Source: Paragyromitra xinjiangensis | Lineage: Eukaryota; Ascomycota; Pezizomycetes; Pezizales; Discinaceae | Direction: 5' to 3' | NCBI GenBank assembly: GCA_038503065.1 | Contig: JBCAMK010000009.1 | Span: forward strand, 1,612,001-1,676,000 | Length of the DNA stretch: 64,000 bases | In this document: piece after piece, positions 33,027-46,011 of the stretch | How positions within the stretch are numbered: position 1 is the first letter of the stretch | Layout: each line of letters starts with the position of its first letter | Translations under genes and position numbers: made by a program | Notes under the pieces: model-generated | What the model was told of the DNA's origin: nothing | Database searches by the model: none | Seen by the model: the letters and a program-made list of their open reading frames with translations, nothing else

Positions 33027-35702
33027 TCAGACTCCCAACCTCCTCCTCAACTCCCTCTCTGTCTCCCCCTCCATCTCTAACGCCGCTACCTGCTCCTCCA
33101 TTCTTTGCTCGCCCTCCATCCTCCCCTTCTCTGCATTCGCCGCCGCAACAGCGGCCTGGGCAATCAAGATCGCCTCTCCAGCCGTCTTTTCCAACTCCTG
33201 CTGAATCCCATGTCCTCCTCCCTGTACACTCTGTCCTACTCCGCCTTGCCCAATCAACGCCGGATCCACCATCGCCATTCCCTCCAACTCATGCTGTGCA
33301 TACTGTCCTGCAATCCCCATCGCTGCTACCGGCGCCGGATTATGCGCTGGCACTGCAACATGACTCAAATAGTCACCGGAATACAACGCATCCTCGTACC
33401 CGCCTTGCTGCCCTGCCTCTACCTCTGCATCCGGCTGGAACCTCATCTCTTTGACACCCTCCGGCAATGCTTCCAGCTCTGCAATCAATCTCACGACCAT
33501 CTCCGCAAGCGGCAATCTACGATGTGGTTGACTTGTTCGAAGTGTTTTATACGCTTTCTCGAGGTCGCGTGCGGCCCAGGCAGAGTCAGGCTCGGCGATA
33601 GAGTCCCAGTCAATGTTACGTTCCTCGCGCGCGCCGCTGTCGCGGATGCGGTAGAGGAGCCAGAGCTTATCCCCGACGAGCATGTCATCAAGTGCAACAC
33701 GCTGTTTGCGTTTGCGCCATCCGGGGGTCTTAGTGGTTGTACCTGCGGTAACACTACTCCCGAGTAGTCGTGCTTTCTGCTGCTTCATCTTATTCCATTT
33801 GTAGCGGCACTGGATGCGAGAACGCTTGTTGCCCATGAGCTCTGAGACGCTAGTCCAGTTGATGTCTTCCTCGCCGCTAATATCGCCAGGTTGGTCGAGA
33901 TCAACGTCTTCAATGGTGCCCGGCAAGATCTCAGCTACACTACGACCATCACTCCCTGCTGCTCGCCGCGCCCTGATCCCGCCAAGAACCTCCTTCAACA
34001 CTCTGCGAAGCTCGCTTTCCTCTTCTTCACCCCAGCGATCACGTCCGCGGCCTTCGCCACACTTGACATAGTTCCTCCAGCGGTCGCGACAGTCTTCACC
34101 CATACGACCCATGGCGTCACCAACGTCCTTCCAGGAGCTTCCTTTCTCAGCAACTTGGCGTGCCAGCTCCTCGTCCTCCTCAGCGGTCCATTTCGCACGC
34201 TGTTGGAACACATGATAGGAGCGGCGCACGTGCTTGTAGATACTTGCACGGGAGCGTTGCGGAAGGACGCTGCAAACTGATTCCCAGAAGTCATCCTTCT
34301 TGCGATCGTTGGACCATACCCGCGTACATAGGTCGCTGTGCGAGAGTGCGTGCTGCGCCATATATCCGTGCAGGTGCGTATCAATTGCGTGGCGTTCCTC
34401 AAGGGTGAAGGTGCCACCAGCACCAGTGGATGCAGAGGCAGTAGTAATATGAGAGGGGCCAGAGATAGGGAGCTTGCGGCTGCGAGGGGCACGTTTCTGG
34501 GGGGATTTGGAGGATGGGGAAAGGACTTTCTCGGTGGGGAGACGGCGCTTTTTCTTGGATTTGTGAGAGTCGGGCTCAGAAGGATCAAAAACATCAAGTG
34601 ATGCCGCTGCAGCTGCGGCAGCTGCAGCAGTGGCTTCATCGAGCTCGCGGAGAGCTGGGTCTACGAGTTTGTTGGCGTCATCGGCGTCGGCTGCACGTTT
34701 GCGCTTATAAGTGTTTTTACCAGACTTAGTCTTACGTGGGACGGCGGTTAGTGCTGCGATTTCGTCAAGCATGTGTTCAGCGCTGATGCCCCCATCGAGG
34801 GTATTTGGGAAGTGAAGATTATCCTCCATAAGGACATCCTGGAGGTCAGGAACAGATGCAGGAGGAGGAGGTGCATGCTTCGACATGTGTGCTGCAAGGT
34901 GCTGGGAAATGATGCGATCACTATCAGGGATTTCATGTTCGAGAGTCTGATGGTGGTGAGATATCGCCTGCTGCAATGTTGCATCATGATCAAGCTGGTG
35001 CGGGGAGTCCATAGGAGCGGGAGAGGGAGAGGCGGGGATCTGCGTGTCATGATCCTGAATATGGCTCTGAATATGCTCCTGATCCTGAGGCTCAGAGGGA
35101 GGGAGGAGGTGATGTTTGGATTTCTTCTTTTTGGAGTGCTTTGGCTTTCTCTTCTTTTTTTGAGAAGACTCGCCATCTTGGTCACCTTCCTCTATCTCCT
35201 GAGTAGGTTCTGGGGAGATATGGGATTCCGCAATGCTGTCAACAACCACATCTTCTTCAGCAGCAACAGGGACCTCTGCAGGAAGCCCTTTGTTAAGCGC
35301 CAGCAGTGCTTGTGCAGACTCTTCTTCCTGGCTTGTTTGACGACCCTTCTTCTTGCGTCTCGGTTTCTCTCCCGCGACGGCAATAGTTGTTGTCGCAGCG
35401 GGGATCTCCATTTTCGTTGGTGCCTCCTCCCCTTCCTCATCAATCGTGTCTAGGTTTACATCTGTAGCAGCAACGGGACTCTTCACACGCTCCTTATCCT
35501 TGCTACGCTTCTTCTTACGCTTCTTTCTCGGCTCGTCTGTTGAAGGACCACCAGCAGTAGGCTCATTTCCGTCTCCGTGGAGCTCGGCGGTAGGGGGAAC
35601 ATCGCCGGCGTCACCATCATCAGCCTGGTCGGCGTTGGTATATTTCTCGTGGTCTTCGCTACCGTCGTCCGGCTGCGATTGGGAATTGCCCATGGAGGGC
35701 AT
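33027..35702 (-). CDS. REB1: Reb1/TTF1-type Myb DNA-binding protein (Pol I termination factor family)
   Basis: Single-exon gene of 891 codons. The family binds rDNA terminator sites, arrests RNA polymerase I and replication forks, and acts as a general regulatory factor at Pol II promoters. The first half is charged and low complexity: acidic patches, several Lys/Arg clusters resembling nuclear localisation signals (KKRKKKRSKDKER, KKKRKPKHSKKKKSKHH), and an alanine run near residue 360. Residues about 440-500 hold the pre-Myb helical region (TLEERHAIDTHLHGYMAQH). Myb/SANT repeat 1 is at about 503-550 (KWTAEEDEELARQVAEKGSS) and a second is split by an insertion and ends near 640 (INWTSVSELMG, RIQCRYKWNKM). 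The C-terminus is Ala/Glu/Gln rich. Two in-frame ATGs occur at 35702 and 35693; the open frame continues upstream without a plausible N-terminus, so I start at 35702. Starting at 35693 gives MGNSQS, an N-myristoylation-like opening. Confidence 0.85.
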   Translation of the reverse strand: MPSMGNSQSQPDDGSEDHEKYTNADQADDGDAGDVPPTAELHGDGNEPTAGGPSTDEPRKKRKKKRSKDKERVKSPVAATDVNLDTIDEEGEEAPTKMEIPAATTTIAVAGEKPRRKKKGRQTSQEEESAQALLALNKGLPAEVPVAAEEDVVVDSIAESHISPEPTQEIEEGDQDGESSQKKKRKPKHSKKKKSKHHLLPPSEPQDQEHIQSHIQDHDTQIPASPSPAPMDSPHQLDHDATLQQAISHHHQTLEHEIPDSDRIISQHLAAHMSKHAPPPPASVPDLQDVLMEDNLHFPNTLDGGISAEHMLDEIAALTAVPRKTKSGKNTYKRKRAADADDANKLVDPALRELDEATAAAAAAAAASLDVFDPSEPDSHKSKKKRRLPTEKVLSPSSKSPQKRAPRSRKLPISGPSHITTASASTGAGGTFTLEERHAIDTHLHGYMAQHALSHSDLCTRVWSNDRKKDDFWESVCSVLPQRSRASIYKHVRRSYHVFQQRAKWTAEEDEELARQVAEKGSSWKDVGDAMGRMGEDCRDRWRNYVKCGEGRGRDRWGEEEESELRRVLKEVLGGIRARRAAGSDGRSVAEILPGTIEDVDLDQPGDISGEEDINWTSVSELMGNKRSRIQCRYKWNKMKQQKARLLGSSVTAGTTTKTPGWRKRKQRVALDDMLVGDKLWLLYRIRDSGAREERNIDWDSIAEPDSAWAARDLEKAYKTLRTSQPHRRLPLAEMVVRLIAELEALPEGVKEMRFQPDAEVEAGQQGGYEDALYSGDYLSHVAVPAHNPAPVAAMGIAGQYAQHELEGMAMVDPALIGQGGVGQSVQGGGHGIQQELEKTAGEAILIAQAAVAAANAEKGRMEGEQRMEEQVAALEMEGETERELRRRLGV

Positions 35703-38700
35703 TTGGGGTGTGTGCGTGAGGGAAGAGCGGGTAACGATGAGTCGCGAGGAATTTGTAGATAGGGTAACTGTTGGGGCGTTATTTATTTTTTGCGCTGGTG
35801 GGAAGCGGTTGCGGTTGCTGACGATGGGGGGGTGGAGGAGGGTAACTTGGGGTGGTGAGAATTTTTCTTGTTGCGTGTGAAGCGAGGTTGGACGCCAAGA
35901 CTGTGTGAAGCTTGGCGTTATGTGACGGCTGCAACGCAACGTCAGGCAGCAACGACAAACATGGACGTTCCTGCTACCATTTTCCATCGAAATATCTTGA
36001 CTTAATCGACATTGCAACATAATTCAGCGACGATGCATTCTCCGAGGCAATGTGACTAGTCCAAGTCATTATACCTTTATCGGAGAACAGGTGCCAACAG
36101 GTGTCCCGGTACTGCTCAAAAACTCCATTCTAGGTAACTTTCAGAGGCAGATTTAGCTTGAAGCCGCCCAAACACAACGACATAGATTCCATAGACAATA
36201 TTTAACACAACAAAGTCCATATCGTCGGTTATCGGGACCAGGGAACAAAGAACGTCCATGCCCCTTTTGACGCTCCAGGTCATTCCAATCCTGGTGTGAC
36301 AAATCGAACTAGCTTGCAATTTCTAAGGATGGAGTCTCTAGCAACCCCTACCACGCACAGGAATTTTATCCACTTGATTGGCTAGCAGTATTGTAGTACT
36401 GAGGACAGTGTTATTGATCGGTATCAACAGGGTGAATAATCACTCCGGAAAATAACTTTATTTAACATAATCTGATTCTAACTATTCTGTTCCCCTCTTA
36501 TAAATTTTATAGGTCCTTCATTCGGTTAGCTTAACGAATCAATATAGTCTCGTCTTGCTATACCGGACGCCAAGATCCTGGAGGGTTTCGTACGGATCCG
36601 AAATACTGTGGTACGGGATAGTGAGGTGTGGCTGTATTAAGAACTTGCTGTACCACACTCCAAGCGCGTCTCCACCCTGAAAGGGTACACCAACGTTCAC
36701 TCCGCAACTCACAGGGAAGAAGCCACCACGTAGCGCGAAGTTTTACCAGTAATAGCCCAAGCTCGTCCTCGGGAACGACGGAAGAGGTTATTCGCGAGGA
36801 GCTATACCCCACCCAATAAGGATAAAGGAGCTCTATTTGGCGCAATGGGTTCTAGCATATTGATATTTGCGGCTAGGGCAATGCAATGGCTGTGGGGAAA
36901 AGAGGGCTATGTGTTGCAATTGGTCTATCGCGTGTTTGCTAGGACATGAGATCGGGAGCGGGGTTCCCGTAAACGTTATTTCGTTCCTGGAGGATATAGA
37001 TTGTTCTGAGGCCTCTTCGGTAGTATTTCCGGGGGTCTTCTAGAGCTCTATGTCTCAGCAGAGGATACCAAACGAATGGATCAATCGTTTGAGAAGTGAA
37101 CTATTCCGGGTTTAAAGCGGTTGAGGTGTTGGTGGGATAAGGGGTGCCGGATCGAGGGGAGTTTGATGAGACTAACATACTATGTTGCGAGTTTGAGGTG
37201 GAAAGCCGTCTTTTTTCCTTTCTCGTATACATTAACTGGTTAAGATATCGGTCTGCGTGTCTCCCCGCATATATACATGCGTACCGATAGGAGTAATATA
37301 CTTAGTAAAATCATGACTAAGAGTCACTTACTGTAAATAGAGAGGTTCCGTTAAAATCGTGTCAAAGAGGTTTGAGGAAAATTTGACGTGAAGGTGTCTA
37401 TGCGGCATAAATTTTTCGAAGCGGATTCGTAAATTTAAGGCCGTCATGGCGCGCTGTGTTGTGAGGGCAAATGGGCATGTTTAAGATAGTTCGCCCTAGA
37501 TAGCGGCTGCGATAGACCTTCACCATATGCATGGCCACGATCTATAACACCTCGTTTTTCAATTTTTTTTCCTTACTGATACCGTCAAATCTCTTAATAT
37601 GGGTTTAGTGGACTTACAAGAACGCACTGCTGTTAAGCCAAAATCCAAACTTGTATTCCTATTAGCCAGTGAGCTGTTTAGTAATCAGTTTCAACTTCAG
37701 TTGTCACACCTTTTCTACACCAAAACATCCTAGACAAGCGCAAGCCTATCACTGCTCGAGTCACAAAGTAGTGACGTTTATGTCTCCATTTGTTTCTTTT
37801 GGTACAACGGTCCTTGTAGGTGACCAACATTTGTGGAGTGGAGCTAGGCCTGCATATATACCGGCCATACAAAATCATACCGGATCTATAGTTGTGTATG
37901 AGATGCAAAGGCGGTCCATTTCACAAACGTCACTCACTGACGGGTATAGCATGCACCATGCAAGGCCTCCTGAGAAGAGATGGTAACTAAGAAGGGGGAA
38001 AAGATCCAATTTCCATCCCACTTTTACGGTTAACCTTGGCTTACTAAAAAAAGGGGACCAATTGGCTCAGGATAGACTGCTAAAAGGCACATGTATTCGA
38101 TTCTCGGTATAACCTTATTTTTATGACCTATACCATGTCTACAGCATTCAACCGGAGACTTTCTGCTGGGTAAAGACTGTGGGGAAACACATAGTTAGCG
38201 CGATTTTAAAATATAAAGCTTTTAACTCACTAATGAGGAATCATTCGAAACTGGTGATGATGCGGAGACGGTTAACTATATATGCTTCGTGGCCGGCTAG
38301 CGGGATTCTGCTAGGTGTAGTGTCATAATTTAAACCAAACCGCCTTTTCGGTGACATGCTTTGGATTGTAATTATCCTCGTTTATGCTTTCGATGCGGCT
38401 TTGGGGGGTAGAAACGTATGTCTCGGGATTCCCCGAAATGGCGTCTTCCTAGAAATTTCACTCGTTGACATAACGTAAGTCCAAAAAATGCGACCCAAGA
38501 TATAACATGAAGGGACTATCTGTAACACGCTACAAAGAGGTAGTGGTTGTGTGGCTCTCGTGATTTTTGTTCGGTTTGTGATTTATAACTTGATTCATGG
38601 GAACGTTGCTCCGCGGATGCCCACCATAGATTTCTACCCTCCACGTGCAACCGCATCGGCCATACAAGTAGCTGTAAGGTGGAGCTTTAATCGCCACAGC

Positions 38701-41700
38701 TTGATCAAATTGATTGATTCGAACCAGGCTGCTTTAGGATGGTATCAAAATCTACAAGGAATTTCGTCGATGGCTGGAGAGGCTGGAGGAAATTGAAAAT
38801 GGCTGGCGTTTGGCCATGGTATGGAAAGGCTCTCTGCGCTGGACCATATGACACAATCCACAATTTCAATTATGACGAATCGACCCAATTCAAAGGCACA
38901 AGCCTTAAGTATGATAGATTACATGTAACTAGGTGCGAATTTTTTCCCCTAGGGGTGTATCACGATATAAGGTTCATACATCACCCTCCGGGACCCCCGT
39001 GGAGTACAAGATCACACATATTCTAGCTCTTTTCTTACGGCGCAAAATGAAACAAAGATCCATTTCAACATTCCAATACCCCATCACGATACTAGCAGAA
39101 ATACCCGGAAACCCTACCAATTAGGAGGCGCCGCCGTATTAGCTCGAGTGGGCGAAATTCGGGCCGAGGCGTTGGAATTTTCTTGATAGGAAAGGAGTCT
39201 AGGAAATGGCCAGAATCCATTGTCGCCTTTTCTACAGGGGAAATTCCAATACCTTGGCACGAAGTCTACTTACTCGGGTTAGTATGGTATGCTCAATCGA
39301 CCGAGTCCTAGCTATACATTAATATTCATCCATTCAAATTTTAGAAGACCTCCGTTCTAAAGAAAGGTTATCTCGGAACTATCTCGCTCAAGAGATTGCT
39401 CACCCACCTAGCAGCTGCTGGCAGGAGCCAGTTTCTGGTCCGTCAGCTTATTGGTAGACTAGATCCCGTATGGGGGGTGGTGTTGATGTACAATGGCAAA
39501 CTAGAGATAGTTAGATTCTCACGGCCTGGAAACATTTTCAGCGAGGGAAATCCAAACAAACGACCATATAACCTTACAGGCCTAAGGCTAACCACTTATG
39601 GCTTTCCGGGCCGGGTTTTTGAGTCATGCTCTACACTTGGTAGTACAACTGTTCCTGCATACTATAACAGCCACCAAAACTATTAGGAAAGGAAACTCAA
39701 AATTATTATACGAGTAGGGGTACCTGAAAGCAAGATACGATCGACAAAACCCAACTACGCATATTCGTTGGTTAATCGCTAGCATATGTCTAATTCCATC
39801 TACTCTTGGAACTTCCATGAGATAATATTTGGCATTTGAAATATCAGGAACTACAAATACTAGAGGCGAGCTGTTTTAAAACTCGCTGCTGGCATCTACT
39901 ATGGGCGAAAATTTGTTCGTTCTAGCCGTATCTACATACCGACAGTAGAGCCGCTATGAGCTTATAAAGGTTGGAGGGTGAAAGTCGGTGAGCGAAACTA
40001 TCCGCTCTCCGTGCCATCCATACGCTCAGCGCTCAGCGCCCGTGACTCGTTTTAGTGGATAGTCTAATCGATAAAACGTCCGTATAAAATATCGAAGCTG
40101 GTACACGTATGGGCTTACTGTATGAATACTGTACTTTTTTGAAAACAACGAAATGACTTGGACTAGGCAGTTCTAAATTGGCCTTCGAAATGCTCGGGGA
40201 GCGTTAGAAACTGTTGCTTAAAATCAGAAATTGCTGTCTCAATCAACCACTTGCTTGATGGAGTTATTTCAATTAAAGTATTTCAGTACAGCCTAGTCTA
40301 CGCCGTTGTTTTTGAGGAAGTGCAGAGAATTTTGTCAAGTTTATTTTATTTTCAACCTCCAGACCTAGTTCTCGGGATACTACTTTTGTCCGCCGCATTT
40401 CGATGCCTATGCTACGCCGGGCAAGGTTGGGGTATGAAGCAAGCACAATTTGTATAAGTATCAGCTGGATAATCTCATCCTAGCCCTTGGCACGCGACTG
40501 CAATCCTAGCGCACAGGTTGCATCTGCCGAATGGTTCCCATATTTCAAGGATTGACTGGGTTATGCAGAAATGATTATTGGCGAGAAGTGCTTGAGCTCC
40601 GGTCGGCGATTACATCGTCCCATCGATTTGTGGATTCGCTAACGAATGGTTGCATGAACCGTGGCAGCGGGAATTTCGCCAAGCCTATTGGCATGCCAAA
40701 GTCAACGCGCTACTGTCGCAGTGTATATTCTGTGACTACATATATGCTACAACTTGTTCATGTTTTACATTAGGTCTCTAGAAATTTTCCGCTCCTGCAG
40801 TGATGCCCAAATTACTCTAAAATGTTTATGTTCTTAGTAAGTACCATCCTGTTAAATGATACTTTCTAACGATGCCTCGGGAAGACACATGTACTAGGGA
40901 AGAAAATGGGAAGGTCAGGAATTCTTCCAACGTCATGTCAACGCTTCTTTAAAGCTTATATTTTAGGTTCAGCTATTCCTTCCAATGAGACGATGTTTCG
41001 CTGTCATACTTTTCGAATTACTTGGAATAGATTTAGCCACTCGAGCTCTCTGCTGGGGATGATCGTCTCTCAGAAACCTATAAACTAACCTTACAGTTGC
41101 TAAAGCAGGGCATAGGTCCTTTAAGAAGGCAAGGGGAGGGAGAATCAGCAATTAACCTTGAATTTGATCCTTGCGCTTTTCAATATCTGTGAAAGGTGAG
41201 TAGAGTGTTAGAACCAGCTCGAGAGTCAGTCCGGAGACCATGAGACTACCCGAAAAACGACTGTTGGCACAAAGTTTATAATATGCACTGGATCTGCCGC
41301 ATTTAACCAGAGCGACCAAGACTATTGAACTCTTGTTAATATCTGTCGGAGCTTCACGATCTTGACTGAAGCTGAATCAAGTCATCTGTTGTCTTATGGG
41401 TGTCTAATTATCTACTACATTTATATTGTCACATGTTCAGGTGGCTGCTATGGACAACAATGTAGAGCAATCTTTTAGGTCGCACCGGTTGCTTCGCTCG
41501 TTTAAGGTATTATTTATATTGAAGGTGCATGGGGGGAAAACTTTTATGACCCACTACCGTATCGCCAAAACCTGTTATCAGCCGCAGGACCCGTTTTATT
41601 TCCGGCGATAGATTGGCAACAGATAGCAACAGCTTCTTTGATACTTAAATTCTAGGATGGCGTCCATCGATATATCACGTAAAAGGCAGCATATCGACAA

Positions 41701-44700
41701 CCATTTCCTAAGGCGGAGATCTGATATTCCGGGCCCGCTTTTTCCGCAATTTGAACACGATGGAAATTTTATTTCCTATCGAGCGCACGCGATATATATA
41801 AGCGAGTTCTATGAGTAATATATTAAGCTCCCAATTTGCGGGTCACATCGTTTGTGAGAAAATTGAGCTAGCGAAATAAGGGTAGCGCCTGCTCGATTCT
41901 TTGAAGTATTAGCTGTAGCTCATCAATCTTCTGGGATTCGGGAGCGGAGACTTGATCGGTCATGCGTCTAGTATAGCACTGGAACTATTGCGGACGGATT
42001 TAAGTTAATGGTAAGAACCACTCAGAAGCTGGCCTCTAGGCCGGGTCGCTTTCGACTTACCCTGCGATATACACTATAAAACTTTATTTCCTCAAAAAGG
42101 GTTCTAAAATCAAAGCCCCTCCCCGTTGGAAGCCACTCATCCCAAAACAAATGGAACACCAAGAGACGTTTGGGTAAGATGGTGATGTTAAGGAGTATAA
42201 ATATGTGAATAGGATATATAAGATCTAGAGAGTCATTGAAAAGAACGGGGATAACCCTGGGCTGAAGTAGCCTGGGGTAATAAACTGGAGGCCTCGGAGA
42301 AGAGGATCGATAGCAACGGGTTTGTGATGAATTGGCTAAATGCTGTGGCAGATTTATGCTTGCTTGAAAAAATTTGTGGTTCGCGGCAGTTTTTACGAGA
42401 AATCTCAGTAATCCGAATATTAAAAGGGGATATACCAAATCCCACAGCTTCGGCTGTGTGTGGAGCCTCCAGAAATGCAAATTGGAATTGCGTTGGCGTA
42501 ACCCAGCGATCTGGGCGAGCCGACGATAAAAGAAATTAAATCAGCAAGACCCAATTGTGCAGAATTATTTGGTTTTTGTAATTTTTGTGCTGCTGCTAAT
42601 TGAGTTCGTGTTTGGGTACTCCTGTTTTTTCCCTCGTGATATGACCGCCTGTACCCGAACGGACCATGGGTGATTGAAGGTGCAAGCCGCATACAGGCAT
42701 TACTTTCATCGTTCTTCAATTAGCAAAGACCCCTACGGTTTGCGCTTCGGGCACTTATAATTATGACCGTTTTCTATCTGCCATATTCGTCAATTTTAGT
42801 ATTACTTGTATCTTTATATGAATGCATATGGTGACTTCCTTTGCCTAAAATATAGTAGGTTCATTTGGCTACATGTAATTTAGATTGGTATACCGGTATC
42901 TGATATCACTATTTGCGTACGCGTACGTGCGCAGGGGCTGTTTTCTAGTTTCTAGTGTATGCAAGGAAGGCAAGCTTTAAATTTGTCCCCACCCGTGAAT
43001 ACATGTATTTGTGATACACTTTCGCCGCCCACGTTACTGGGAATCATGAGCTACTAGTGCAAAGTGAAGCTTGGATGGCCACACCTCATATCCTGACGAA
43101 AATTTTCGGTACCGAAAGACGATAGATCTGCAATGTATGCACAGCTCAGATTTCTACTATTTTTTGACCCTCGATGCTGTGCATGTTGCTATAGGTCGTT
43201 TCTATTATTCACTTCTGTCGTACCTTTTGAAAGTACATGTAGATAAATTGAATTTTGGTGCCAAGACTTTCGTCTGCGTATAGGCATGCTTCTCTCCTCG
43301 CTCAACCTCTCCTTACCCTTACCAGAAAGGCTGGACCCTCTAGTGATGGAACCTAGATCACCCCCTTCGATATTTTGGCAAACAGGATATGGTGAAAACC
43401 TTTGTAGGTAAGCAACTATTCGCTCAAAGCTCACGAAAAGTGACCCGGCACAATAGGCCTACTGTATTAATATGAACCCTGCATTTTGAGCACATTAGGG
43501 CACGCACAAAATCAAAAGTAGTTATTACCAATTCTTGATTCCGAGATCAGCAAGGCGCTGAATGGTGCTTGGTATCGGAAAGAGCTACATGAACGGACTG
43601 ATGGGAAACATGGATCACGAGCGCTATATGCAAACCAACGAACAAGGGTCTAAGAGATCAAAGTCAAACTTTTTCAGTGAAGGTGGAGTGAACCTTCACT
43701 TCTCTCAAGTCAATGTAGTCGTGTTTCCCTTCCAGAGGCGAAACGCCATATGCGTCGGATTAATTTACAGACTTTTTTTGTTCAGAGGGTACGTTCAGTA
43801 CAAATCGGTTGTTGGATTCCAACCTTAGAATCTGCCTATTGGCGGTTGACTCGTATAGGTTACCATGTTGGTGGTAATGAGGTTATAGCGGGTAGCTCTC
43901 GTGGTTGGCCTGTCATTGCTGCATGTATAGCATCCGCCACAACGTCACAAATATGTGCGTGGCAGCGCACGAGAAGGGATTTTCACAGTAAGTTCAGCAT
44001 ATACCTACCGGGGAGTTCCTGACCCACCGCGCAAGCTTGATAATATAATTGGTTGTGAGGCGTGCTTCTTGTCGCAAATGCTTGGTTTTGCTGCTGACTC
44101 GATGGGCCGGGAACTCGTTGGCCAAAGAAATATGGCGGCGTTCGAAGATTAAAAGTTGGCAAATGAAAATTGTTATCGTGAACCACGTTTCTGCAGGTAA
44201 CCCAAAATGAGTTTAATTTCCATCTTATACCCCACACTTAGCGAGGTAACACTCTGAAACACGTCAAAAGTATTTCTCGAACCTTTCGGGTGCTTTGCAT
44301 TACCCAAGAGTCAAAATAGCCCGGGCTTTTTGATGCGGTGGCAAAAGCTTGATATCGATTTCCTTAAGTTTGGTCGTAGGCCAGTAACCAGAGGACAATA
44401 GCCAAATTACAGACAGAGTTACCCGACCTTCCGCGGAGCAAAGCCGCGGAGCAATCTTAAACCACCCAATATCAGAGTCCGTGTTTTTTTCTATCACATC
44501 TTTTCCGAACGAACTCTAAAAGCAACATACATAATCCACTCATGCTCAACTTCACGACGACTTAATCGCCCTATGCGTCCGACAAAGTAGCGGCTCAAAT
44601 CACGCTGGCTCGACACAAATCTTAAAGTCAACAGAAACTCAACTGCTGAGCCCGAAAAAGGCTTGGGCCTTTCAAAAGGTATAGGAGGGTGGTCCTCCAC

Positions 44701-45319
44701 GTAAATATTGCTTGAAGCGAGTTTGTTTCAGCGCCATAGTCCAGATACTGGGATGGCAGCCTAGGACCCCGCCTGCCGGGGACAGACAGTCTCACGACAA
44801 TGCTCTATGATCAGATATAGGAAGTACTACCCTGCTTTCGAGCTGGCCATAGATCGATCACTACTATTCTGGAATTAGGCGTTCGGGAAGGATCTAAATA
44901 CTTTCGTGATGTCATGAGAGAGGTCTCGTTGCCCAGGCCCGTGTCTAGGGTCATCTTTGCCGCCAGAATTTGGGGCTATTACAGCGTAACACGTCTCTAG
45001 AAGGGGTACCCTAGTCTTCCCACGATCCGGGAAAACCTACAAGCCACTTGGATACACAAGATGGATTTGAGATCAAGGCTCAATATGGGCGCTGATCATC
45101 TCTGCCATCCCAGATCGTAGAAACATAAGCTCCTTACATGCGAGTGACTGCTAATGTTCAACACGGGTGCCGCCTACCACGTGCTAGGAGCCTCACTTGT
45201 GCCGTAATTAGGTATAGTGTATATTCCTGACAGTTCTCCTGACATTTATTTTTCAGCTTTGGAAAAGAAAGTACTAAGGGTTGCAGGAATCCCCGAAAAG
45301 ACCCTCAGGCTCCCAAGGT
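35703..45319. other. Long gene-poor tract
   Basis: After the Reb1-like promoter (to about 36100) no frame on either strand has a recognisable domain, signal peptide or coherent splice pattern. The longest, 42022-42480 (-), 152 codons, looks random. The tract is AT-leaning and may be old, mutated repeat DNA, but I could not recognise a transposase or reverse transcriptase fragment by eye. Confidence 0.4.
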
Positions 45320-46011
45320 TTATCGAATTACGGGCTTGATGGTAATAGAGTAGTTGCGACATATTGCTGAGGAAGCAAAGCTTAAGTGGTGGTAGAAACG
45401 GATCGCATTTACCCGTGAACGTTTATAGGGAATTCGAATAAATGTATGTATTGTCAGCAGGTCAACATAGTTATTACCAAGAAAAATGAGATTTATCAGC
45501 AGTTGCAATCCATAGTGATCCATCAACTCTTTATTCCACATTCCATAGTGTTTTCGGTGGTTGAATTTTTGCAAGATCAATGTTAGATTAAGATTCTCTA
45601 TTCTCACGTAGATGTCCTCAAAGTCAACTAGTGACAGGAGCTCACGGGCGCACGGGGAAGTTGCCGCTATATTGCTGAGGAACAATATCACCCCATTTTC
45701 CTCATTATGAAAATCTACTTGATGGCTCATGAAATGCATGGGACCTGGTTCGTGCTTAGCACTATCGTATGAGAAAATTGTAGAATTTGGGAGACGAATG
45801 TAAGGTTTCCGGCTGAAGGTAACCGTTGTACGACCGCCTGTAAGTCGTTTTTTGGTCTAGACATGACGATGCTAAGACGGTACCACGACAGTTGCCCCAA
45901 CCGATGGCCTTGCATTTGAGCCTCCAGAACCTCCCGTTGAATCTCTTTCTGCACAGTATCTTGAACTCTCGGGTGGAACCACGATTTTTTTTGGAATCGA
46001 TTGAAAGTCAA
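45320..46011 (-). pseudogene. Possible decayed 2EXR-family gene
   Basis: Two overlapping frames read as one protein-like sequence with a shift near 45840-45870. The upstream frame begins MTFNRFQKKSWFHPRVQDTV and resembles the 2EXR opening (F..F..LP.E...IW), with the usual LP and W positions lost. The downstream frame gives TTVTFSRKPYIRLPNSTIF, then a long stop-free stretch including ARELLSLVDFEDIYVRIENL and HRKHYGMWNKELMDHYG, which is globular-looking rather than random. 2EXR proteins are an expanded family of unknown function in Leotiomycetes and other Pezizomycotina. An intron could also explain the frame change. Assignment is tentative. Confidence 0.35.

Noticed and set aside
34773..35880. 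Long open frames opposite the Reb1-like gene
   Set aside because: Antisense shadows of a long low-complexity coding exon.
42022..42480. 152-codon open frame (-)
   Set aside because: Hydrophobic but irregular, with no consistent transmembrane pattern or family motif.
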